Assembly (NCBI GenBank): GCA_964475385.1
Contig: CAYYWV010000021.1
Coordinates: 1-29,420 of the forward strand
DNA from: CAYYWV01 sp964475385
GTDB lineage: Bacteria; Pseudomonadota; Alphaproteobacteria; JAAXGF01
Direction of reading: 5' to 3'
Length of the DNA: 29,420 nucleotides
Shown: positions 1-8,509 of the stretch, in pieces
Position numbering within the stretch: position 1 is the stretch's first letter
Layout of the letters: each line of letters opens with the position of its first letter
Made by a program: the position numbers and the translations under genes
Notes under the pieces: model-generated
Seen by the model: the letters and a program-made list of their open reading frames with translations, nothing else
What the model was told of the DNA's origin: nothing
Database searches by the model: none

Positions 1-595
1 GCCCCGGCCGCTTGATGAAGCTGCGCCGCGCCCAGAACAGCCCCGAGTTGAGCGCGACCGGCACCGTGGGCGCCCCGAGCCGGTCGTAAAGCGCGGCCAC
101 CCCCGGCTGGTAGCGGGGCGCAGCGCCCGGGGCGGTGCGGGTGCCTTCGGGGAAGATCACCACCGGACGGCCGGCGGCGATCGCCTCTTGGGCCTCGCGC
201 AGCATCGCCTTGAGCGCCCGCGCGCCCGCCGCCCGGTCGACCGCGATCGCGCCCGAGCCGCGCACGATGAAGCCGGCGATGGGAATCGACAGGAGCTCCT
301 TCTTGACCACGAAGGCGGGCCTGTCGAGGAGCGCGTGAAAGGCGATGGTCTCCCAGGCCGACTGGTGCTTGGCGACGAACAGCGCGGGCTCGGCCGGGAT
401 GTTCTCGCGCCCGCGGATCTCGACCGTAATCCCGCAGATGCGGGCGAGCAGCCAGTCGACCCCGCGCCCCCAGAACACCAGCGCCCGCGCCACCCCTTCG
501 ATCGAGCCGAAGCTCCGGGGCAGGAAAGCGAAGGCGCAAAGCGTCGCCCAACCGAAGAACGCGATGTTGAACAGGAGCGAACGCAGGACGATCAC
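1..595 (-). CDS. plsC: 1-acyl-sn-glycerol-3-phosphate acyltransferase (PlsC), 3' end cut by window edge
   Basis: Predicted to acylate lysophosphatidic acid to phosphatidic acid at the inner membrane, the second step of phospholipid synthesis. About 198 residues are visible. A hydrophobic N-terminus (residues about 1-25) precedes the acyltransferase block KHQSAWET, in which the usual HX4D reads HX4E. The second block FPEGTR is present. The start is a GTG at 595-593 that overlaps the TGA of the upstream YdcF-like gene (GTGA), so translation is probably coupled. It is the last visible gene of an ftsE-ftsX-ydcF-plsC operon. The family is clear; the C-terminus lies outside the window. Confidence 0.93.
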   Translation of the reverse strand, partial: MIVLRSLLFNIAFFGWATLCAFAFLPRSFGSIEGVARALVFWGRGVDWLLARICGITVEIRGRENIPAEPALFVAKHQSAWETIAFHALLDRPAFVVKKELLSIPIAGFIVRGSGAIAVDRAAGARALKAMLREAQEAIAAGRPVVIFPEGTRTAPGAAPRYQPGVAALYDRLGAPTVPVALNSGLFWARRSFIKRPG

Positions 596-1221
596 GGGGG
601 CGCTCCCTTGCCGGCGACGGCCGCGCGCAGGCTGCTCGCCAGGTACTTGTTGAACTCGCGGGCGAGCAGGCCCGCCGTGCCCGGCCAGCGCCACCAGTCG
701 TCGAGATGGACGGTCTTCGGAAAGACCGGATGGGGGACGATCTCGATCCCCGGCATGGCCCGACGGAACTCGACCAAGCTGCGCGGCATGTGATAGGCGG
801 CGGTCACCAGGCGAAGCGAGCGGAAGCCTTCCGCCGCCATCCAGGCCGCGGTCTCGCGGGCGTTGCCCGCGGTGTCGGCCGCCTTGTGCCCGAGCGCGAT
901 GCAGCAGTCGAGCTCTTCGGGCGCGGCGCGCCACAAGCGCAGGATCTCGGCCACCTCGACGCCGCGGTAGACGCCCGAGATGAACAGCTTGCGCGCCCGC
1001 CCCTGGGCCAGAAGGTCGAGCCCGGTGCGCAGCCGCTCGGCCCCGCCGGTGAGCACGACGATGGCGTCGGTCCGGCGCTCGGGCGCGGCGACCGCGCGCG
1101 GGATGCGGGCGCTGAACCAGACCAGCCCGGCGGTCCAGAGCACGGCGGCGACGACGAGCACGGCGAGCCCGCCCGCCGCCCATCGCCGCCGCCGCCGGCG
1201 CGGCCAGCGGCGGCGGGTCAC
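592..1221 (-). CDS. YdcF/ElyC-like DUF218 membrane-anchored protein
   Basis: A DUF218 (YdcF/ElyC/SanA) family protein of 209 residues. Family members act in envelope and peptidoglycan precursor homeostasis, but the exact reaction is not settled. The N-terminus is strongly Arg-rich (residues 3-12), followed by one membrane segment (about 14-34), so the bulk should be periplasmic. The domain core shows DAIVVLTGGAERLRTG at about 51-66 and a later VTAAYHMPRS stretch typical of the family. I chose the GTG at 1221, which lies just after ftsX; longer in-frame starts would overlap ftsX. The stop overlaps the plsC start. Its place between ftsX and plsC supports an envelope role. Confidence 0.82.
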   Translation of the reverse strand: MTRRRWPRRRRRRWAAGGLAVLVVAAVLWTAGLVWFSARIPRAVAAPERRTDAIVVLTGGAERLRTGLDLLAQGRARKLFISGVYRGVEVAEILRLWRAAPEELDCCIALGHKAADTAGNARETAAWMAAEGFRSLRLVTAAYHMPRSLVEFRRAMPGIEIVPHPVFPKTVHLDDWWRWPGTAGLLAREFNKYLASSLRAAVAGKGAPP

Positions 1222-1283
1222 GGCGCGTTCTCCCGCCGCCCGTGCGCGGCGCGGGGTCGTTTGGGCAAGGCCGGGACCATCGC

Positions 1284-2162
1284 TCAAGGCATCCGCGCGA
1301 GCGTTCGCATCACGGTGGCGCGCGCCGTCAGCATGGCGATCGCCGCGCTCGCCGCCGGCAGCGCCGCGAGCCCGGCGAGCGCCGCCGGCCCAAGGTTCAG
1401 ACGGGGCAGGAGCGGGGCGTCGATCCCGCCCGCGAAGTGGCGCAGAAGCGCCATCGCGATCGCGGCGAGCCCGAGGCCGACGAGCCCGCCGCGCAGGCCC
1501 AGCCACAGCGCCCGGCGGGCGAAGGCGCGGGCGACGAAGCTGTCCTCGGCGCCCATCAGGTGCAGGATCTCGATCGCATCCTGGTGCACCGCAAGGCTGG
1601 TCCGGGTGGTGAACACGACCGTGCCGACGGCGGCGAGCCCGATCGCCGCGACGACGGCGAGCGCCACCGCCTGAAGCGCGCGCGCCGCGGTCGCCAGCCG
1701 CCCGAGCCAGCGCGCGTGGTCCTCGACCACCGTGCCGGGGACGATGGCGTCGAGCCGGCGGGCGAGCGCATCGGCGTCGATCGTCGCGCCGGGGATGAGC
1801 GCGACGTCGATCAGCCGCGGCAACGGAAGGTCGGCGGCCACATTGCCGCGGCCGAGCCAGGGCTCGATCAGGCGAACGAGCTCGTCGCGGCCGAGCGCGC
1901 GCGCCGAGGCCACGTCGGGCAGGCGTTCGAGGGCGGCGACGAGCGTCGCCACCCGGCGGTCGCTCTCGCCCGCCTCGCCCGGCGGGGCCTGAACCGTCAA
2001 CCGTCCGGTCTGGTCGGCGCGCCAGCGCGCGGCCGCCTGGTCGAGCGCCAGCCCGCCGGCGAGCGCGAGCGCGGCGAGGAAGACCATCAGCGCGACGATC
2101 CAGGGCAGGAAGCGGTTGGTCGCGTCGTCGGGAAGCGGCAGCGACGGGCGGCGGCGGAACAT
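1284..2162 (-). CDS. ftsX: Cell division protein FtsX
   Basis: The 292-residue membrane partner of FtsE. In the divisome, FtsEX transmits ATP-driven conformational change to periplasmic peptidoglycan hydrolases or their activators. The layout fits FtsX: a cytoplasmic N-terminus, a first membrane segment at about 20-40, a periplasmic domain to about 165, then three membrane segments (about 168-190, 220-242 and 256-278). The motif around AIEILHLMGAEDSFVAR precedes the second half, as in other FtsX proteins. The ATG follows the ftsE stop by one base, so the two are co-translated. The alphaproteobacterial partner hydrolase is not visible here. Confidence 0.93.
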   Translation of the reverse strand: MFRRRPSLPLPDDATNRFLPWIVALMVFLAALALAGGLALDQAAARWRADQTGRLTVQAPPGEAGESDRRVATLVAALERLPDVASARALGRDELVRLIEPWLGRGNVAADLPLPRLIDVALIPGATIDADALARRLDAIVPGTVVEDHARWLGRLATAARALQAVALAVVAAIGLAAVGTVVFTTRTSLAVHQDAIEILHLMGAEDSFVARAFARRALWLGLRGGLVGLGLAAIAMALLRHFAGGIDAPLLPRLNLGPAALAGLAALPAASAAIAMLTARATVMRTLARMP

Positions 2163-2163
2163 C

Positions 2164-2844
2164 TCAACCCACCGCGAAACGGCGGCGCGGCTCGACCCGC
2201 AGCCGGCCCTGCTCGAGCCGCAGCACCGGATGGTCGAAGCGCGCGGCGAGCGCCTCGTTATGAGTCGCGATGACGACCGTGGTGCCGATCTTGTTGAGCT
2301 CCTCGAACAGATAAAGAAGGCGCACCGCGACGTGCGAATCGACGTTGCCGGTGGGCTCGTCGGCGAGCAAAAGGCTCGGCCGCGTGATCACCGCGCGGGC
2401 GAGCGCGACCCGCTGTTTCTGGCCGCCCGAGAGCACCGCCGGCGGCGAATCGATGCAATCGGCGAGTCCGACCCAGCGCAGAAGCTCGGTCACGTGGTCG
2501 CGGATCAGCTTCTCGCGCGCGCCGGCGATGCGCAGCGGCAGCGCCACGTTGTCGAAGGCCGAAAGATGGTCGAGCAGGCGGAAGTCCTGGAACACGATCC
2601 CGATCCGTCGCCTGAGCGCGGGCAGCGCGCGCCGCGGCAAGACGGCGATATCGTTGCCGAACAAGGTGATCAGCCCGCGCGATGGCCTGTGCGCGAGGTA
2701 GAGGAGCTTGAGCAACGACGACTTGCCCGCCCCGCTCGGCCCCATCAGAAAATGGAACGACCCGGGCGGCAAGGTCATCGTGATGTCGCGCAAGACCTCC
2801 GGCCCGTTGCCATAGCGCATGCCGACATTCTCGAATCGGACCAA
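2164..2844 (-). CDS. ftsE: Cell division ATP-binding protein FtsE
   Basis: The ABC-type ATPase of the FtsEX divisome complex, 226 residues. It has Walker A GPSGAGKS (35-42), Q-loop VFQDFRLL, signature LSGGQKQR (138-145), Walker B LLLADEP with catalytic E163, and the switch His in VIATHNE. An upstream ATG frame extends to 2904, but I prefer the TTG at 2844-2842: an excellent AAGGAG Shine-Dalgarno sits 6 bases before it, and the protein then starts at VRFENVGMRYG, the usual FtsE N-terminus. It is the first gene of the operon running left and is divergent from the zinc-ribbon gene at 2997. Confidence 0.95.
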   Translation of the reverse strand: MVRFENVGMRYGNGPEVLRDITMTLPPGSFHFLMGPSGAGKSSLLKLLYLAHRPSRGLITLFGNDIAVLPRRALPALRRRIGIVFQDFRLLDHLSAFDNVALPLRIAGAREKLIRDHVTELLRWVGLADCIDSPPAVLSGGQKQRVALARAVITRPSLLLADEPTGNVDSHVAVRLLYLFEELNKIGTTVVIATHNEALAARFDHPVLRLEQGRLRVEPRRRFAVG

Positions 2845-2939
2845 TCGGGTCTCCTTGCCTATGAGCCGGGGCGGCCGATCGGTTAACGCGGCGCAGGATG
2901 GCATATCGACGGGCGCGCCGTCCAGCGATGCGTCCGGCC

Positions 2940-2983
2940 TTGCCTTGCGCCGGTAAAAGCCACTATAAGTGGACGAAATCCAC
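2940..2983 (+). promoter_or_regulatory. Candidate promoter with overlapping inverted repeats
   Basis: A sigma70-like promoter for the zinc-ribbon/hpt/cpdR run: -35 TTGCCT (2940-2945), an 18-base spacer and -10 TATAAG (2964-2969). The -10 lies inside a perfect inverted repeat, CCACT-ATA-AGTGG (2960-2972). A second repeat, GTGGA-CGAAA-TCCAC (2969-2983), shares the GTGG arm. The arrangement could be an operator or alternative hairpins at the transcript start. No experimental support is visible. Confidence 0.42.
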
Positions 2984-2996
2984 GCAGACCAACCGG

Positions 2997-3650
2997 ATGA
3001 TCGTCACCTGTCCGTCCTGTTCGACGCGGTACCTAGTCGATCCAGCGGCGCTCGGCGAGACGGGGCGCACCGTTCGCTGCGCCCGCTGCGGCGAGACCTG
3101 GACCCAGGCTCCGCCCGAGGATCTGCCCAAACGCGTCGACGTCGCCGCCGCGCCCGAGCGCGTGCGCCCGATCCCGCCGGGATCGAACCTGCCGGCCCTT
3201 CCCGGCAAGCGCCGCTCGCGCGCTTGGCTGGGCTGGGCGGCGCTGGTCGTCGTTCTGATCGGCGCGGTCGCGGGCGCGGTTCTCGCCCGCGAGCGGGTGA
3301 TTGCGGTTTGGCCCGAGGCGAAGCGGTACTACGCTCTGGTCGGCCTCGCCGAGCAGCCGCCGGCCCAGGCCTTCGAGCTGCGCGACGTCAAGCAGTCGAC
3401 CTTCGTCGAGGGCGACAAGACCGTGGTCGTCGTCACCGGCAAGATCGTCAACGTCTCGTCCCAGCGGATGCCGGTGCCGCGGGTGGTGGCCCGGGTCTAC
3501 GATCGCGAGGCCAAGGTGCTCGACGAGTGGAGGTTCTCGCCGGTCCGCGCCGAGCTCGCGCCGGGCGAGGAGACCGAGTTCAGCGACCGCTTCACCGACC
3601 CGCCCAAAGGCGCGGTCAATTTGGTCGTCAGCCTGGCGCCCGAGGGGTGA
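2997..3650 (+). CDS. MJ0042-type zinc-ribbon / DUF3426 membrane protein
   Basis: A 217-residue protein with an N-terminal zinc ribbon of the MJ0042 type: C5-X2-C8 and C28-X2-C31 around the motif TVRCARCGETW. A Pro-rich cytosolic linker follows, then one membrane segment (about 77-96) and a DUF3426-like extracytoplasmic beta domain (about 125-217). Function is unknown in this family; a zinc- or RNA-sensing role is only a guess. The start is the ATG immediately before IVTCPSC, because the family begins there; the upstream frame has no family similarity. It is divergent from ftsE, a pairing commonly seen in alphaproteobacteria. Its TGA overlaps the hpt GTG. Confidence 0.85.
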   Translation: MIVTCPSCSTRYLVDPAALGETGRTVRCARCGETWTQAPPEDLPKRVDVAAAPERVRPIPPGSNLPALPGKRRSRAWLGWAALVVVLIGAVAGAVLARERVIAVWPEAKRYYALVGLAEQPPAQAFELRDVKQSTFVEGDKTVVVVTGKIVNVSSQRMPVPRVVARVYDREAKVLDEWRFSPVRAELAPGEETEFSDRFTDPPKGAVNLVVSLAPEG

Positions 3651-4213
3651 GCGGGACAACCAAGGGGAACGCCGCCGGGGCCGCGCTTCCCGAGGTGCGG
3701 CCGCTGTTCAGCGCCGAGACGATCGCGAAGCGGATCGACGCGCTCGCCCGCGAGATCGCCGCGGTCATGCCGAAAGACCTGCTCGTCGTCGCGATCCTCA
3801 AGGGCGGGTTCGTCTTCGCCGCCGACCTGATCCGGGCGCTCAACCGGGCCGGACTGCGCCCGCAGGTCGATTTCATGACCCTGTCGAGCTATGGCGTCGG
3901 AACCGAAAGCTCGGGCCGGGTGAAGGTGGGGCGCGACCTCGACGACGACGTGAAGGACCGCGACGTGCTGCTCGTCGACGACATCCTCGAATCGGGGCGC
4001 ACGCTCGCCGCGGCCCGCGACCTCCTGCTCGAACGCGGGGCGAAATCGGTGCGCATCTGCGTGCTTCTCGACAAGCCGGGCAAGCGCAAGGTGGCGGGGG
4101 AGGCGGACTTCTCGGGCTTCACCGTGCCCGACCATTTCGTCGTTGGCTACGGGCTCGACTACGCCCACTACTTCCGCGACCTTCCCTATATCGGAACCAT
4201 CGAGACCGACTGA
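3647..4213 (+). CDS. hpt: Hypoxanthine phosphoribosyltransferase
   Basis: A purine-salvage enzyme that joins hypoxanthine (and often guanine) to PRPP to give IMP or GMP in the cytosol; 188 residues. It has the type I phosphoribosyltransferase PRPP loop LLVDDILESGRTL, the LKGGFVFAADL pyrophosphate loop, and the flexible-loop region FMTLSSYG. The C-terminal LDYAHYFRDLPYIG stretch is typical of bacterial Hpt. The start is the GTG overlapping the previous stop (GTGA); no ATG lies before the conserved domain. cpdR follows after 21 bases, so the three plus-strand genes are probably one transcript. Confidence 0.93.
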   Translation: MSGTTKGNAAGAALPEVRPLFSAETIAKRIDALAREIAAVMPKDLLVVAILKGGFVFAADLIRALNRAGLRPQVDFMTLSSYGVGTESSGRVKVGRDLDDDVKDRDVLLVDDILESGRTLAAARDLLLERGAKSVRICVLLDKPGKRKVAGEADFSGFTVPDHFVVGYGLDYAHYFRDLPYIGTIETD

Positions 4214-4234
4214 CCGGCCCGGAGGCGCGACCGA

Positions 4235-4600
4235 ATGGCCGAAATCCTGGTTGCCGACGATGAGGACTCGGTGCGCGCCTTTCTCGAACGCGCGCTCACC
4301 GGGCGCGGGCACCGGGTCACGCTCGCGGCCGACGGGGCGGGCGCGCTCGAGGCGCTCCATGTTCGGCGCTTCGATCTCCTGCTCACCGACATCGTGATGC
4401 CGCTGATGGACGGGATCGCGCTCGCGCTCAAGGCGGGCAAGGAGTTTCCCGATTTGCGCATCGTCCTGATGACGGGCTATGCGGCCGAGCGCGATCGCGC
4501 CCACAACCTCGACGCGCTGGTCCATGCGGTGGTCGAAAAGCCCTTCACTCTCGACGAGATCTGCGCGGTGATCGACGAGGCGCTGGCCGATAAGGCCTGA
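4235..4600 (+). CDS. cpdR: Single-domain response regulator, CpdR-like
   Basis: A stand-alone receiver domain of 121 residues with no output domain. The acidic pocket is D8/D9, the phospho-acceptor is D52 in LLLTDIVMPLMDG, T80 is the switch residue and K102 sits in EKPF. Length and sequence resemble CpdR, the Caulobacter adaptor that, when unphosphorylated, docks ClpXP at the pole to degrade cell-cycle regulators under control of the CckA-ChpT phosphorelay. A GGAGG precedes the ATG by about nine bases. It ends eight bases from the convergent TIGR02302 gene. The receiver fold is certain; the CpdR assignment is by similarity. Confidence 0.85.
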   Translation: MAEILVADDEDSVRAFLERALTGRGHRVTLAADGAGALEALHVRRFDLLLTDIVMPLMDGIALALKAGKEFPDLRIVLMTGYAAERDRAHNLDALVHAVVEKPFTLDEICAVIDEALADKA

Positions 4601-4608
4601 CTCGATCC

Positions 4609-7071
4609 TCAGAAACGCCGCAGAAGGCGGCGGATGTAGCGCCGCTCGACCGGCGGGCGGGTGAACTCGCCGGCTCGGCGGTAAAGCTCGTCCAGAATCT
4701 CGCGGCTGCGCTGGATCTCGGCCTCGTCGGGCACCCGGGTGTCGCTGCCGTCGCTGCGCAGGCCGCGGCCGAGCATGCCGCGCCCCAGCGGGTCGGCGTC
4801 GCCGAACAGCCCCATGCCGCCGGGTCGGTTGGGGCCGTTTCCGCCGCCTTCCTTCATCAGCGCTTCCATCATCGCCTGCGCGCCCGCGCGGAGCTGGTCG
4901 AGCGCGCGCGTCTGCGGCGCCACCGCTTGGCCCGGCCGGTTGTCGGAGAGCGCGCGGCCCGATTCGCGCATGGCGCGTTCGGCGCGGCCGAGCGCGCGCG
5001 GAATGTCGCGCCCGGTCTCGCCCCATTTGAGCATCAGCTCGCCGAGCCCCTGGCGAATCGCCTCTTGCTCGGCCGCGCCTTCGGCGGCCGGCGCGCCTTG
5101 GGCGTCTTCGCCCGTCTGCTCCCCGTCGACGCCTTGCGCCCAGCGGAAGGTCTTATCGAGCAGGGTCTGCTGGCGGCCGAGCAGGCGTTGGAGGTCGCCG
5201 ATCGCGGCCTCGCCGGCGTTGCGCGACGCTTGGTTCTGATTTCCCGCGCGCCCGGCGCGCAGGTTTTCGAGCACCTCGCGAAGCTGGGACAGGAGCGCCC
5301 GCGCCGCGTCGCGCGCGCCGGTGCGGAACATCTCGCGCATCCGCTCGATCGCGTTGTGGAGCTCGTCGCGGCGGATCGTCTGCATCATCTGCTCGGCGAC
5401 GCTGGGGTCGCGGTCGCGCGCCTTCGCGGCCTCGTCGGCGAGCGCGTCGAGGAAGTCGTCGAGCCGTTTGCGAAGCTGGTCGATCAGGCGGTTGATCTCC
5501 TCGTCGGTCGCGTCGCGGTCGAGCGCGTCGAGAAGCGCCTGCTCGGCGTCGCGCAACGCCTGCTCGGCGAGCGCGACGGGGCCGTCCTCGATGGTCAGCG
5601 CGAGATCCCACAGAAGCGCCTGAACGCCGGGGATGGCCGCCGCGCTACGGTCGTAGACCAACCGCCAGCGCGCGGCCCGCAGCCCCAGGAAGACCGAGAC
5701 GTCGTTGAAGAAGCGATCGGGCTGCGAGGCGATCTCGTCGAGCGCGCGGCCGACCTCGGCCCGGGCGGCCGGATCGAGGGTGAGCTTGCGGCGCAGCGCG
5801 ACGAGCGCGCGCGCGACCGGGTGATTGAACATTCGCGCCGGCAGCACGAGGGCGACCGGCGCGCTCTCGCCGGTCTGGCCGATGCTGTCGGTCGCCCTGA
5901 GCGTGACGGTGACGTCGATCCCCGCCCAGGGGTGCGCGGTGAGGTCGTTGAACGCGGTCTCGGAAGCCCGCCGCGCGCCGGCCGCCGGCAGCGGCAGATC
6001 GAGGGTGAAAGACTCGCCGGGTCGGTCGACGCGGCGCACGATGGCCTCGGCCTTGGCGAGGCCGTAGTCGTCCTCGGCCAGATAGTCGAGCCGCAGCGCC
6101 GCGCGTTGGGTTCGCGCCGGCGGACGGGCGAATTCGATTCGCGGCGGCTGATCGGCGACGACGGTGAGCGGCCAGGCGCCGATCTCGCGACCGCCTTGCT
6201 CGACGGCGAGCCGGCGGCCCGCGACCAGCGTCGAGCGGAGCTCGTAGCGGCCTTCGTCGACGCGCTCGAACGGCGTCCGCTCGTCGTCGACCACCAGCTT
6301 TGGCCTGCCGCGGCCGCCGTGGACCCGGGCCAGCACCGTCGAGCCGCTGGGCACCGCGACCGCCGCGAGCGGCACCGCGACCTCGCCGGTCGAAGCCGTG
6401 GTGACGAAGACCGGCGCGACGCCGGTGTACTTCGGCGGCGTGATCCAAAGCGTCAGCTCGGCCGGCCCGCCGCCGCCGAAATCGGTGAGGTCGGGGGTGA
6501 AGCCGCGCGCGATCCGGGCCGGCGCTTCCGAGCCCGCCGCGCTCGCCGCAATCACGAGAACGAGCACCATCACCGCGCGCAGGCCCCAGGGATCGCGCCG
6601 CGCGAGCCCGGGCGAGGCGATTCCTGCGCGCAAATTGCGCACGCGCGCGGCGCTGCGCGCGAGATGGGCCTGCCACAGGGTTTTGAGCATCCGCCCGCCG
6701 GTCGCGCCCGCTTCGTCAACGCCCGCCGGCCGGTCGCCGAGCGCGACCAGCGGGCGGTGCGCGAGCCGGCTTGCGCGTTCGATTCGGTGCAGGGTCTCGA
6801 CCGGAGTCGGCATCCGCAGCCGGGCGAGCCCGCGCGCCGCCGTCACCGCCGCGGCGAGCGCCGCGAGCGCGAGCGCGCCCGCATGCGCCGCGCCCGGCAC
6901 CAAAGCCCAGAGATCGAACAGCGAAGCGGCGATGAAAGCGGCGAGGATCATCGTCGCAGGCCACAACGCGGGCCACAGCCGCTCCCACAGAAGCGCGGCG
7001 CGGGCGAGCCAAAAGCGCCGCCGCGCCGCGTGCGCGAGCCGAGCCACGGGGTCGCGGCGCTTCGCGCTCAT
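4609..7071 (-). CDS. TIGR02302/DUF4175 family large membrane protein
   Basis: An 820-residue protein of an alphaproteobacterial family (TIGR02302, DUF4175) with no settled function. It has membrane segments at about 37-55, 62-80 and 162-181. A long extracytoplasmic region follows, including a beta-rich part with LWITPPKYTGVAP at about 205-220. The C-terminal half is helical, rich in Gln, Glu and Arg (about 500-650), and likely coiled coil. A Gly/Asn-rich low-complexity stretch precedes an Arg-rich tail ending RRLLRRF. Its ATG overlaps the lysA stop (ATGA), so it is the last gene of the argH-lptM-lysA operon. A link to envelope assembly is inferred from topology only. Confidence 0.85.
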   Translation of the reverse strand: MSAKRRDPVARLAHAARRRFWLARAALLWERLWPALWPATMILAAFIAASLFDLWALVPGAAHAGALALAALAAAVTAARGLARLRMPTPVETLHRIERASRLAHRPLVALGDRPAGVDEAGATGGRMLKTLWQAHLARSAARVRNLRAGIASPGLARRDPWGLRAVMVLVLVIAASAAGSEAPARIARGFTPDLTDFGGGGPAELTLWITPPKYTGVAPVFVTTASTGEVAVPLAAVAVPSGSTVLARVHGGRGRPKLVVDDERTPFERVDEGRYELRSTLVAGRRLAVEQGGREIGAWPLTVVADQPPRIEFARPPARTQRAALRLDYLAEDDYGLAKAEAIVRRVDRPGESFTLDLPLPAAGARRASETAFNDLTAHPWAGIDVTVTLRATDSIGQTGESAPVALVLPARMFNHPVARALVALRRKLTLDPAARAEVGRALDEIASQPDRFFNDVSVFLGLRAARWRLVYDRSAAAIPGVQALLWDLALTIEDGPVALAEQALRDAEQALLDALDRDATDEEINRLIDQLRKRLDDFLDALADEAAKARDRDPSVAEQMMQTIRRDELHNAIERMREMFRTGARDAARALLSQLREVLENLRAGRAGNQNQASRNAGEAAIGDLQRLLGRQQTLLDKTFRWAQGVDGEQTGEDAQGAPAAEGAAEQEAIRQGLGELMLKWGETGRDIPRALGRAERAMRESGRALSDNRPGQAVAPQTRALDQLRAGAQAMMEALMKEGGGNGPNRPGGMGLFGDADPLGRGMLGRGLRSDGSDTRVPDEAEIQRSREILDELYRRAGEFTRPPVERRYIRRLLRRF

Positions 7072-8369
7072 GCGACGCCTCGCGCGCGCGGACCGGCCGC
7101 GTCGTCGGCGAGCCAGTCGGGAAGGCGCTCGAGCGCGAGCATCTCGTCATAGTCGGGCCGCCGGCGCACCACGGCGAAGCGGTCGCCGCGGACCAGCACC
7201 TCGGGCGCCAACGGCCGGGCGTTATACGTCGAGGCCATCACCGCTCCATATGCGCCGGCGGAACGGAACGCCAAGAGCGCGCCGGGCGCGAGCGGCGGCA
7301 AAGCCGCCCCGGTCGCGAAGGTGTCGCCGGTCTCGCAGATCGGCCCGACCACATCGGCCGGCGCGGCCGCGGCGCCTTCGGGCGCGGCGGCGACCGGTTC
7401 GATCGCATGGCGCGCGCCGTAAAGGGTGGGCCGCAGAAGGTCGTTCATGCCCGCATCGACGACCACATAGCGGCGTTCGCCCGCGGTCTTGACGCGCACC
7501 ACCCGGGCGACCAGCAGTCCCGCATTGCCGACGATCACGCGTCCGGGCTCGAACAGGAGCGTCCCGTCGAAGCCGGCGGTCACGCGCTTGACCATCGCGG
7601 CGTAAGCCACGGGCAGCGGCGGCGCGTCGTCGTTCCCGTAGCGGATGCCGAGCCCGCCGCCGAAATCGAGGCGGCGGATATCGTGGCCCGCCGCTCGCAG
7701 CGCGCGCGCGAGCGCGACGAGGCGGCGGAAGGCGGCCTCGAAAGGGTCGAGCGCGACGAGTTGCGAGCCGATATGGACCGCGAGCCCGACGAGATCGAGC
7801 GCCTCCGCCCCCGCCACCCGCGCCGCGGCCTCGGCCGCCCGGTCGGCGTCGATGCCGAACTTGTCGCCGCGCCGCCCGGTCGCGATCTTGTCGTGGGTGC
7901 GGGCGTCCACGTCCGGGTTGACGCGAAGCGCGACCGCGACGCGCTTGCCGCAGCGCCGCGCCACCGCATCGAGCGCCGCGATCTCGTCCAAGGACTCGAC
8001 GTTGAACTGGAGAATCCCCGCCTCGACGCCGGAGGCCATCTCGTCGTCTGTCTTGCCGACGCCCGAGAACACGATCCGCTCGGGCGGGACGCCGGCGGCG
8101 AGCGCGCGGTGAAGCTCGCCTCCCGAGACCACGTCGGCGCCCGCGCCGAGCCGGGCGAGCGTGCGCACCACGGCGAGGTTTCCGTTCGCCTTGAGCGAGT
8201 AAAGGACGATCGATTCGCGGTCGGCGAAGGCCTCGGCGAAAACCCGGTAGTGGCGCTCGATCGTCGCCGTCGAATAGACGTAGAAGGGCGTTCCCACAGC
8301 CTCTGCGATGGCGGCGATGGGCACGTCCTCGGCGTAGAGCGCGCCGTTCCGGCGGTCGAAGTGGTTCAT
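7068..8369 (-). CDS. lysA: Diaminopimelate decarboxylase
   Basis: A PLP enzyme that decarboxylates meso-diaminopimelate to L-lysine, the last step of lysine synthesis; 433 residues. It has the PLP lysine K60 in YSLKANGN, the HIGSQ motif, the phosphate-binding FGGGLGIRY, EPGR, and the active-site CETGD in the C-terminal beta domain. The ATG overlaps the stop of the small lipoprotein gene (ATGA), and the stop overlaps the next start, so the four-gene run is tightly coupled. The frame stays open further upstream, but the conserved MNHFDRRNG-type N-terminus starts here. Confidence 0.96.
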   Translation of the reverse strand: MNHFDRRNGALYAEDVPIAAIAEAVGTPFYVYSTATIERHYRVFAEAFADRESIVLYSLKANGNLAVVRTLARLGAGADVVSGGELHRALAAGVPPERIVFSGVGKTDDEMASGVEAGILQFNVESLDEIAALDAVARRCGKRVAVALRVNPDVDARTHDKIATGRRGDKFGIDADRAAEAAARVAGAEALDLVGLAVHIGSQLVALDPFEAAFRRLVALARALRAAGHDIRRLDFGGGLGIRYGNDDAPPLPVAYAAMVKRVTAGFDGTLLFEPGRVIVGNAGLLVARVVRVKTAGERRYVVVDAGMNDLLRPTLYGARHAIEPVAAAPEGAAAAPADVVGPICETGDTFATGAALPPLAPGALLAFRSAGAYGAVMASTYNARPLAPEVLVRGDRFAVVRRRPDYDEMLALERLPDWLADDAAGPRARGVA

Positions 8370-8509
8370 GCCGGAGCGTCCGTAGGGGCCGCGACGGCGG
8401 GCGGGGCGAGCGCCGATTCGGGCGGGGGTTGCAGCTTGCCCTTGCGCCCGCAGCCCGCGAGCGCGCCGAGCGCGAGCGCAAGAACCAAAACCGCCGCGAG
8501 CCGGCGCAT
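8366..8509 (-). CDS. lptM: LptM-like small lipoprotein
   Basis: A 47-residue precursor with a short Arg-Arg N-terminus, a hydrophobic signal core (residues 4-18), the lipobox LAGC with lipidated Cys20, and the downstream GRKGKLQPPPE motif. This pattern matches the LptM (YifL) family, which helps mature the LptD/LptE lipopolysaccharide translocon in E. coli; members commonly sit between argH and lysA, as here. The ATG overlaps the argH stop (TGATG) and its own stop overlaps the lysA ATG. It is a Pro/Ala-rich outer-membrane-anchored peptide. Assignment rests on motif and synteny. Confidence 0.85.
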   Translation of the reverse strand: MRRLAAVLVLALALGALAGCGRKGKLQPPPESALAPPAVAAPTDAPA

